NCBI GenBank assembly: GCA_018398765.1
Contig: JAHBMJ010000799.1
Location: 26,619-40,762, forward strand
DNA from: Chromera velia
Taxonomy: Eukaryota > Sar > Chromeraceae
DNA: 14,144 nt
Direction of reading: 5' to 3'
The notes under the pieces are model-generated. The model was not told the DNA's origin. It worked only from the letters and a program-made list of their open reading frames with translations, and did no database searches. A program made the position numbers and the translations under genes. This document shows positions 7,897 through 14,144 of this stretch, one piece after another (the stretch's first letter is position 1; the number at the start of each line of letters is the position of its first letter).

Positions 7897-8943
7897 ATGC
7901 CGCCCTTCAAAGTCTCTCCCCTCACGAAACGGGGCTTTGGTGCCCTGATTGAAGGCGCCAGTTTTAAGACTCTGATGGAGTCTGGTTCAGACCTGCGCCG
8001 TGCCTGGTTTCAGTATCGAGGGCTACTGGTGTTACGGCTGGGGAGTCACCAGCTGAGTGCACAGCAGTTAGTTGAGTTGTCCCGTCTCTTCGGTCAGGTA
8101 GAGACGGTGGTGGACTCCTCGAAAGTCGACATGGAGGTAGCTCCTGAAAACCCCGAAGCACGGGGCGTGATTCGTATTGGAAACACCGCAGGACCAGATG
8201 GAAAATCCAATGCTGTCAGGTCAAAGGCTCAGGTCCTGGACATGGGCAAGGAGGATCCTTTGCAATATGATACAGAGACCCACACGCCTGTGTGGCACAC
8301 AGACTCCACTTACAGAGAAAAGCCACCGATTGGCAGTGTGCTGTATTGCGTGAAACCGCCTGAAGATGGAGGTGGGACGACCATTTTCTCAGATGCGATG
8401 GCTGCATTTGAGGCTCTTCCTCCAAAGGAGCAGGAGACGCTGAGGTCTCTTGACTGTCTGTGCTCCATGACGCACCACGACTCGAAGATCAAGAGGTCGA
8501 ATCCTCTCTACCCTGCTTTGTTGGACGATGAAAACAGACGTGCCAACCCGACTCGGCGAGTTCCGGTCGTTCTGCGACACCCGATAGTAGGAAGAGAGTC
8601 GCTCTATGGGATGAACAGCTCGACGTACGCTGTGCTGCCGACAGGGGTTTCCTCCTCTGACGGATTTGATCAGGCAGCTATTGATTGCTTTGAGCTGAAG
8701 GGGATGGAACACGATTCCGTATCCCGAGTATGGAGAGAGAAACTGTTGCCCTTTGCCACTGCAAGGGAGTTCACAACGGCCGTTCAGTGGCAGCCTGGGG
8801 ACGTGGCTCTGTGGGACAACAGGTGCACCATGCACGCAGCCACAGGGTTTGACATGGACAGATACTCGAGGGAGATGTGGAGGACCACTCTGGTCTCTGA
8901 CCACCCTCAGGCTGCGAGTGATGTCTGCGGGGCTGCAGCGTAA
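7897..8943 (+). CDS. TauD/TfdA-family 2-oxoglutarate- and Fe(II)-dependent dioxygenase
   Basis: An intronless gene of 348 codons starting at ATG 7897 (G at -3) and ending in TAA. The family's iron and cosubstrate motifs are present in order: WHTD with ligands H134 and D136, GGGTT at 158-162 (Thr contacting 2-oxoglutarate), WDNR at 306-309 followed by distal ligand H313, and R329 in MWRTT for the 2-oxoglutarate carboxylate. The N-terminal part (about 33-67) shows the usual fold start, with RGLLVLR and a LFGQVE segment. Family members couple 2-oxoglutarate decarboxylation to hydroxylation of a small substrate such as taurine, 2,4-D or other sulfonates and aryloxyalkanoates; the substrate here cannot be read from the sequence. 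All catalytic residues are intact, so it should be active. It is somewhat longer than typical bacterial TauD, with a short C-terminal tail. No targeting peptide is evident, suggesting a cytosolic enzyme. The lack of introns and bacterial-like core leave old lateral transfer possible. Confidence 0.93.
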   Translation: MPPFKVSPLTKRGFGALIEGASFKTLMESGSDLRRAWFQYRGLLVLRLGSHQLSAQQLVELSRLFGQVETVVDSSKVDMEVAPENPEARGVIRIGNTAGPDGKSNAVRSKAQVLDMGKEDPLQYDTETHTPVWHTDSTYREKPPIGSVLYCVKPPEDGGGTTIFSDAMAAFEALPPKEQETLRSLDCLCSMTHHDSKIKRSNPLYPALLDDENRRANPTRRVPVVLRHPIVGRESLYGMNSSTYAVLPTGVSSSDGFDQAAIDCFELKGMEHDSVSRVWREKLLPFATAREFTTAVQWQPGDVALWDNRCTMHAATGFDMDRYSREMWRTTLVSDHPQAASDVCGAAA

Positions 8944-8977
8944 TTCGCAGAGCGGGTGAGTCTGGGTGAGAGCTATT

Positions 8978-9073
8978 GATCGGGACTCTGGCATCCGGTA
9001 GCTTTGTCCTAATGCTCATGTAGTAGTGGCAAGCGAGTCCGCTCTGCTCGGTCTACATGCCAGAGTCCTGATC
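8978..9073 (+). other. long stem-loop in the dioxygenase 3' flank
   Basis: Arms 8978-8994 and 9057-9073 pair over 17 consecutive positions. The single non-Watson-Crick pair (8982 with 9069) is G-U when read as plus-strand RNA. The stem continues as GUAG/CUAC (8998-9001 with 9053-9056) after a 3-nt bulge. It begins 35 nt after the TAA and is probably part of the 3' untranslated region. It could affect mRNA stability or 3' end formation, or be a small foldback insertion. Confidence 0.55.
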
Positions 9074-9545
9074 TCAGAGATGCAGCGCACTTGCTTGTGC
9101 TTGCTAGCATGTCTTGAAGGACGCCTTTCTTACGGCCCAGCCACAGTCAAAGTCACTGTGTTTTTGTACCAAGGCATGTAATGTCATTGGTGTCTCTTGA
9201 GCAGACGCCAATCGAGGCCAATTCTCCAGAACATGAAAGTAGAGACCAAAAGCTGTATACAAATGCCCGGTTCTTGACGGATTTTCTTAATTTAATTAAT
9301 TTGTGTTCTTTTGTTCAAAACAGCGGAGTAAATGGGGGCGGAGCTACCGGCGGAGGCGGAACAAAGACTTGAAAGAGAGTCAGACAGTACTTCACATCGA
9401 TTCGCATCGCCCTAGAAGTCGCGCTGCCTTAACTTCTTCTCTACATGTTATTTGTCAATTAACTTTTACTAAATAGAGTACCTCAGAGGCTTCGAAATGA
9501 AAGAAGATTTTCCTTAATCTTATATACATGTACTATCACACATGA
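9074..9545. other. intergenic, no gene seen
   Basis: No convincing coding frame. The longest frame is 63 codons (9181-9372), with a Gly-rich end and no domain. Composition becomes AT-rich from about 9270 onward. Confidence 0.6.
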
Positions 9546-9553
9546 TGATGATG

Positions 9554-9997
9554 CTAGACGTGGTTTCAATATATATTTTTATGATATATCATGGACCTGG
9601 TGATATAAATATATAATATAATACCTAGATATAATACACCACTGTTCAAATTCTAGAGACTAGTATAAGCTTAGATTTGATCTAAGTTCTGATGCTCAAT
9701 CCGATGCTACTAGATCTAATGGAGATTCCCTCAACCCCTTTTTCATCTGTTGCATCTCATGTATGATACAGCTGCAGGCTTGCGGCTGCTGTAAAGTGCA
9801 ATGAAGAGGAAGTTAGCTAAGAAATGAATTGTTCTCTGCCGTGACTCTGGTACTCCAGATTGAACTTCATTTCGATTCTAGTGTCAGTTCTAGTACTGGT
9901 TTTACTGTAAAAATATATTATATTATATATTTATATCTAGATTTAAATTATATCTTCAGAGTTGAGAAAATATAATATGTATTGAAACCAAGCCTAG
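9554..9997. mobile_element. MITE-like element, 444 bp, imperfect terminal inverted repeats
   Basis: The left end reads CTAGACGTGGTTTCAATA and the right end, in reverse complement, reads CTAGGCTTGGTTTCAATA; the match extends over about 23 bp with three differences. Both ends abut TGATGATG (9546-9553 and 9998-10005), which fits an 8-bp target duplication but is also part of a GAT-type simple repeat, so it is less decisive than it looks. The interior is AT-rich, contains a CTTAGAT/ATCTAAG hairpin, and has no coding capacity. The termini differ from those of the other two elements. Confidence 0.55.
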
Positions 9998-10116
9998 TGA
10001 TGATGATTCATTGATGAACAGTTTAATAATTCAAAGTTTGTTTTATATAAGATATATAGACTAAAAAATTATGTCAATTATTATTGCGATTGATAACAGG
10101 TTTAGCAAAACATACT

Positions 10117-10140
10117 GAAAAGCTAGATGAACAGCTTTTC
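10117..10140. repeat. 8-bp perfect inverted repeat with 8-nt loop
   Basis: GAAAAGCT and AGCTTTTC flank an 8-nt spacer, followed by six A's. It could form a hairpin on either strand; no role is evident. Confidence 0.6.
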
Positions 10141-10206
10141 AAAAAATCTGTGTCATTGTGTTATTCTAGCTAGTGTATAGACAAGTGTATAGAGCGATCA
10201 TATACA

Positions 10207-10734
10207 AACTGTCAAAGACTGAAAGAAAGAAAGACAGAAATAATTAATTAAAACAGAAGAAAGAGGATAGCTTATAAAGAAAAAAAAAAAAGAAGAATTT
10301 AAAAAAAAAGAGAGAGAGAGAGGGAGAGAGAGAGATAGGGAAAGAGAGAGAGAGACAGGGAATTAATCCTTATAATTAAGGGGGAGAGGGGGAGAGAGAA
10401 AGAGTGAACAAGATCAAATATAAGGATAAAGAGAAGGAGAAAGAAAAGTTAAAATGAATTTCGAAGCCAAGATTCCCAAAGAAATTAGGGTTGGAAGGGG
10501 AAACAAAAAAAGACAGAAAGAAAGAAACAGAGCGAAAGGGCCAGCGGGCGACAGGAACTTGAAGGAAGAAAGGAGGGAAACAATGATTCAAGGGAAAGCG
10601 TGGAGGGTGGAATGGAACAGGCGGAAAGCAAAAGAGATAAAAAGAGCAGATAAGAGCACGAGTCAAACAAAGAAAATATCAACGAAGCTGGGCGTGATCA
10701 TGAAAGAGAGAGAATTTAATGGAAAGAAATGAGC
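10207..10734. repeat. long purine-rich tract with (GA)n core
   Basis: The plus strand is strongly purine-rich for about 500 bp, with poly-A runs and a (GA)n core at roughly 10309-10355. Such tracts can form triplex DNA. A 92-codon Lys/Arg-rich frame starts at an ATG at 10454, but its composition is what the base bias predicts, so I do not call a gene. Confidence 0.7.
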
Positions 10735-11648
10735 TGGGGCTTAACCGTAGACTCTACAAACTGCTTTATTATTTTGGTCGCCATGCGCAATACATTTATT
10801 AATTAACGGTCGCTTTGATTGATGTACACGCACGCGCTGGTGTGTGGCCACATTTGCACAGCACGCGTGTCTGACTCCTCATAGTGTCAATGTGCTTTGG
10901 TGGAAGGGGGTTCGCCGGATTGGTGGTTAAGCTGACCGGTCGACGTACATGTATGTGGAGCACGATCGGCACACTGATGAGGCGTAGGATGAAAAAGACA
11001 GGTCCAAATATAGAAGGGCGGAAGAGTGTTCTCGGCGATTGACTCTTCCGAGCTAAGGCGTTGAAGGGGATTGACTGTTCTCCCTCGTGTTCCCCCTCTC
11101 CAGCTAAACGTGCTCCTCCCGTACGATCTCACTTCCACTGCCCCACATACATGAGATAGGCGTAGGAAAGGTTACCCCCATGACAAAGGGGAAGACAGTT
11201 GAATTGAATTGAGGCTGGGAGACAACTCTACAGAGGGACAGGGAGGAGACACAGAAAGAGCGTGTGAAAGATGTGGATGCTCACCCTCAGTCTGCGCCTC
11301 CCACCCCTTTTTTGCTTCCCACCTGTACTGACTATTCCTAAATTCCTGCCTTGCTGTCTGCCTATCTGATTTTCTTTCTTTCCTTCCTTTCTCCTTTCTC
11401 TTTCTCTTTCTTCCTGGGTCTCTCTCTATGTACCTGGCTGACTGGCTGTCTGTCTGTCCTTCAGTCTCTACGAAAGGAAAGTGCAAAAAAGAAGAGTAGA
11501 GAGACTCTCGTACCCGTGTTGGAGTACTTTGATCGCAGTCTGTGGCCTGCCTGATGTTTTGTGAGGTATTTTGTTTTTTTGTCCTTTTTTCTCTATTTTC
11601 TGCCCCTTTCCTTGTACTTTCCATGTACACAAGAGATGTCCTTGCTGG

Positions 11649-13081
11649 CTAGTAGATACAGCACCCGCAGATCTTTTTGAGGAACTTGCAACAGAAACAG
11701 TTTTGACATTTTCCGAAGCACGGGCAGCACTTGCAGCAGGAGCAGATGTAGGACAGGATGGTGATGACGACAATGATAACAACAACAACAACAACCATGA
11801 GGATGATGAAGCCCGTCATGGAAAAGCCCCCGGCAAGGAATCCCTCAGAGACCTCGATGGGAGGATCGATATCGATGTACCTGCAATAAATGAATGAAGG
11901 CAGTCAAGAAAGAAGGCAGAGAAAAAGAACAAATCGGCTTTAGCAAACCTCAGAAATGCAAAAGAAGCCAAGTCACCTTCTACGTCGTACCTGGCGGCAC
12001 TCAGACCGACATCCTTTGGAGGAAAGAAATGCGCGACTGAGAAGAAGGTGGGACGCAGAAAACAAAAAACAGGTCGGAAAAACAAGGTCTGTGATGCAGC
12101 GACGGGTCTCGGGCACAAAGAAGTGAAGACAACAATGAAGTAGAAGAACATTGCATCAACAGGTCACACATAAAAATCGAATAATAAGAAGAAGTCCAAC
12201 TGTGAAACCAGAAAGACAGACAAAGCGACCCACCCGTACACCCCGGGGAGCTGCATCGTCAGACACAGCAGGTAGGGGATAGTGCCTGGGTCGTCTCCGT
12301 CGCAGCTCTTCAACTCGACTTGGTTGTACACGATGTTGTTGTACCCAGCCTTGGCCCCTGAGCTGTCTTGTGCGAATTGGGTGCTTGTGTTGTACCATGC
12401 GAATTGGGTTGGGAATTTAAAGACTGTCTTGGAGAGTAGATCGATGGACAGTTCCTTCAGGATGTTGTCAGAGAAATACTGCTTCTTTACGAGTGTATCC
12501 TTCAATCCTGTGCCCTTCTGATGCACGCTGGTGATACCGGTGAATGAGGCTGCGCAGTTGTTCCACAGCCAGCTAACTGCACTTTGCGGGTCTCCTGCTG
12601 AAGGAGTGGATTTGTACTTTCCGTTGAATCTGATCTCAAGAACACCGGAGGTGTCGGGTCCGTTGGTTGGGAAGTCAATCTGATATGAGACCTTCGTGTT
12701 CCCCTTCTTGAGAGTTAATGATCTTCCAAAGAGCCTGTCACTGAGCGTTGTGTCTTGCAACACCTCCACCACTGTAGTGAAGAAATTACCAGATCGCCCG
12801 TTGTGGTCATGGAATGGGCAGCCGTATTTGACCAACTTTTGGCTTGCTGTTTCGCTCTGGGTCAGAAAACAGCCACCAGAGAATTTGATTTCAGAACCGT
12901 TTTGGAATTTGATGTCGTGAAGCTCCAATGTCAACTTTGCACAATCGTTGTCCCTCTGTTCTGAATTGAACATCGTGATCCTTTTGTCTGTCAAGTCTAT
13001 ACAAGTGGGGTTGCATCCCACCTCAACAGAGCTGACCACGCTCAGACTGCCTGAGAGCAATGCAAACAGTCCACTCCTCAT
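11649..13081 (-). CDS. type I membrane protein with Cys-rich cytoplasmic tail (two exons)
   Basis: Exon 1 is 13081-12234 and exon 2 is 11880-11649, together 359 codons ending in TAG. The ATG has A at -3. The donor (ACGG|GTGGGT) and acceptor (TTGCAG|G) join in frame through a split Gly codon at residue 283. Residues 1 to about 20 are a probable signal peptide. Residues about 21-300 form an ectodomain with eight cysteines and possible N-glycosylation sites at N61 and N231. Residues about 302-328 are a strong membrane segment with six consecutive valines. The tail, 329-359, has 13 cysteines in 31 residues (for example YICSCCKCCPCFGKC), as in tails heavily palmitoylated at the membrane. Without splicing the frame ends soon after 12234 with a poorer hydrophobic tail, which supports the intron. 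I do not recognise the ectodomain; a surface receptor, adhesin or structural role are all possible. The gene converges on the dioxygenase gene across about 2.7 kb. Confidence 0.8.
11881..12233 (-). other. GT-AG intron of the membrane-protein gene
   Basis: A 353-nt intron, T-rich on the coding strand, with donor GTGGGT and acceptor TTGCAG. Splicing gives a continuous frame into a transmembrane segment and Cys-rich tail, strong indirect support. A 111-codon shadow frame overlaps it and is judged not coding. Confidence 0.75.
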
Positions 13082-13325
13082 GGTTCTCGCAAAGGGAGCT
13101 AGGCGGCTGGCTGATGCTTCAGAGGACTCAGTCTACAACAGATAGAGAGAGATTTATTCCGACACTTGTCGAAGTGTTGCACTGGACTATTGTTTGGGAC
13201 TTGAGCGAGATGTGCCGAGGAAGTGCTGAAAATCGCCTTTTGAGACTTTTATGAGCTCGCATTCCCTCTTCTTTTCACATTGAAAACTCGAGTTTGCCTT
13301 CTTTTCGGCGAAAGAACAGTCAATG

Positions 13326-13329
<4 letters not shown>
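13082..13329 (-). promoter_or_regulatory. 5' flank of the membrane-protein gene
   Basis: This flank contains a hairpin-like palindrome ACACTT-GTCG-AAGTGT (13162-13177), about 80-100 bp upstream of the ATG. On the gene's strand it overlaps a GTGCAACACTT that also occurs at the start of the GCAACAC array in the divergent promoter. No clear TATA box. Its regulatory role is inferred from position. Confidence 0.3.

Positions 13330-13369
<40 letters not shown>
13330..13369. repeat. (TA)n(GT)n compound microsatellite
   Basis: About 12 TA units run directly into about seven GT units. Alternating purine-pyrimidine DNA of this kind is prone to cruciform and Z-DNA structure. Confidence 0.95.
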
Positions 13370-13389
13370 GATGTAAACGTATACATTTC

Positions 13390-13422
13390 AATCATGCATG
13401 CATGCACTTTAAATGCATGATT
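13390..13422. repeat. 10-bp inverted repeat
   Basis: AATCATGCAT (13390-13399) and its exact complement ATGCATGATT (13413-13422), separated by 13 nt. Confidence 0.7.
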
Positions 13423-13435
13423 AAAAACAAGTTTG

Positions 13436-13457
13436 TTCGCGCGCATTTGCGCGCGAA
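13436..13457. repeat. near-perfect 22-bp GC palindrome
   Basis: TTCGCGCGCA and TGCGCGCGAA flank a 2-nt centre. It is a GC-rich alternating sequence inside AT-rich DNA, able to extrude as a cruciform or adopt Z-DNA. Confidence 0.85.
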
Positions 13458-13578
13458 GGCAAGTGTGAGAATTAAGTTTGTGCGTCCCGGCCTGCCGGAT
13501 CGAAGGCAGCTCGGGTGAATCCCAGCCCCTGAAAAGTATCCGGAATTCGCATAAAAAATCTGCGTGCACGTGATTTCT

Positions 13579-13622
13579 AAGTATATGGCTGCCTAGCAGT
13601 CCTTACTAGCCATATGGGACTT
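13579..13622. repeat. inverted repeat bordering the tandem array
   Basis: ATATGGCT (13583-13590) and AGCCATAT (13608-13615) form an 8-bp stem, with AAGT/ACTT pairing beyond a GGG bulge. It sits just before the tandem repeats. Confidence 0.5.
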
Positions 13623-14002
13623 TCAACTCGTGGGGATAAAGTTAAAACACATGCAACATGCACAGAAATAAACTAGGAAATAAACAACTTGAATTTAACA
13701 CTTTCACTTTTTCAGGGCAAAGTCGAAATACTTACAGACAGACTAATCATTTAGGACTTTTAATTTGTTTTCACTTGTAAGAACAAAGACACAACACATG
13801 CAACACGTACGTACAGAACCCAACAATTTAAATAAAAATAATTAGGGCTTTCAGCTTTTCGAAGCAAAGTCGAAATAATAACACACACACTATAATCATT
13901 TTACACTTTCAAATACTTTCAACTTATAGAGGGAGAGTCGAATTTTAACCCAGATTTTAAATGTCGAAACACATACAACACGTACAGAAACCAACAATTT
14001 AA
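13619..14002. repeat. degenerate tandem repeat, period about 150-175 bp
   Basis: Three motifs recur in order. ACACATRCAACACGTACAGAA-like blocks start at 13647, 13794 and 13969. CTTTCA-type blocks ending in CAAAGTCGAAATA occur near 13700 and 13845, with weaker copies at 13619 and 13915. A TAATCATTT block occurs near 13742 and 13891. The spacings of 147, 145 and 149 bp show one unit; the next is longer, at about 175 bp. No coding frame is present. Confidence 0.6.
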
Positions 14003-14037
14003 GACTCTCTCTCTCTCACACACACAGAGAGAGAGAC
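14003..14037. repeat. (CT)n-(CA)n-(GA)n simple repeat
   Basis: GACTCTCTCTC and GAGAGAGAGAC flank a short (CA)n, so the tract can also fold as a hairpin. It interrupts the third tandem repeat copy. Confidence 0.9.
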
Positions 14038-14113
14038 TATATATATGTTTCTTCTTCTTCTCCCTCTTTTTCTTCGTGAACACAACAGATAAAAAGAAAG
14101 AAAGAACAAAGAC

Positions 14114-14116
<3 letters not shown>

Positions 14117-14144
<28 letters not shown>
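14117..14144. repeat. (GACA)7 microsatellite, runs off the window
   Basis: Seven copies of GACA reach the last base of the window, so the full length is unknown. Confidence 0.95.

Larger units (their letters stand above)
10006..11648. other. intergenic: purine tract, hairpin, pyrimidine tract, no confident gene
   Basis: The stretch holds an 8-bp-stem hairpin (10117-10140), a purine-rich block (about 10207-10734), an unremarkable mixed region (10735-11300), and a CT-rich tract (about 11365-11430). The rightmost part is probably 3' untranslated sequence of the minus-strand membrane-protein gene. The open frames here (92 codons at 10454, 152 codons on the minus strand at 11172-11630) are low-complexity products of the base bias. 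Confidence 0.55.

Noticed and set aside
8389-8994. 201-codon frame antisense to the dioxygenase gene
   Set aside because: Shadow of a well-supported gene; no domain, and the sense strand carries all catalytic motifs.
10454-10732. 92-codon basic frame starting at an ATG
   Set aside because: Composition follows directly from the purine bias of the tract; no domain or complexity.
11172-11630. 152-codon minus-strand frame downstream of the membrane-protein gene
   Set aside because: Lys/Arg/Gln low-complexity product of the CT-rich tract; more likely 3' untranslated DNA.
11571-11897. 108-codon plus-strand frame with an Asn/Asp repeat
   Set aside because: It is the antisense of the valine-rich membrane segment in exon 2 of the membrane-protein gene.
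1-14144. CRISPR arrays, operons, tRNA or rRNA genes
   Set aside because: No regularly spaced identical repeats with unique spacers, no tightly packed co-directional genes, and no tRNA T-arm or rRNA-like sequence seen by eye on either strand.

Overview
The window looks like nuclear DNA from a single-celled eukaryote. One gene has a GT-AG intron that restores a membrane-protein ending, the start codons sit in eukaryotic contexts (purine at -3), gene density is low, AT-rich intergenic stretches carry transposon remnants, and simple-sequence repeats are abundant. A chromerid or other alveolate/stramenopile alga would fit, but this is a guess from style, not a sequence match.

Layout. Positions 1-1617 are poorly resolved: perhaps the end of a gene entering from the left edge, then intergenic DNA with (ACAGAG)n and (TGAA)n microsatellites. 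Positions 1652-2968 hold a 438-codon open frame of unknown function on the + strand. Positions 2969-4999 form an AT-rich island with a short terminal-inverted-repeat element (3314-3532) and a 969-bp non-autonomous hAT-like element (3712-4680) with a perfect 8-bp target-site duplication. A 696-codon MYND zinc-finger gene (5274-7364, - strand) and a TauD/TfdA-family 2-oxoglutarate/Fe(II) dioxygenase gene (7897-8943, + strand) are divergent across a 532-bp spacer that carries a phased GCAACAC array. A 17-bp-stem RNA hairpin follows the dioxygenase stop codon. Positions 9074-11648 are intergenic, with a third inverted-repeat element (9554-9997) and a long purine tract. A two-exon gene for a type I membrane protein with a cysteine-packed cytoplasmic tail lies at 13081-11649 (- strand). 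The right end (13082-14144) holds palindromes, Z-DNA-prone repeats, a degenerate tandem repeat of about 150-175 bp and a (GACA)n tract running off the window.

The most striking observation is in the MYND gene. Its in-frame TGA stop replaces exactly the sixth zinc-binding cysteine of the finger, the MYND-like residues QKA follow directly, and the frame stays open for 91 more codons. The last two zinc ligands are missing. A recent nonsense mutation with tail decay is the simplest reading; stop-codon readthrough or selenocysteine recoding are testable alternatives.

No bacterial-style operon or defence system is present. The genes show no common pathway; the only structural link is the divergent MYND/dioxygenase pair.
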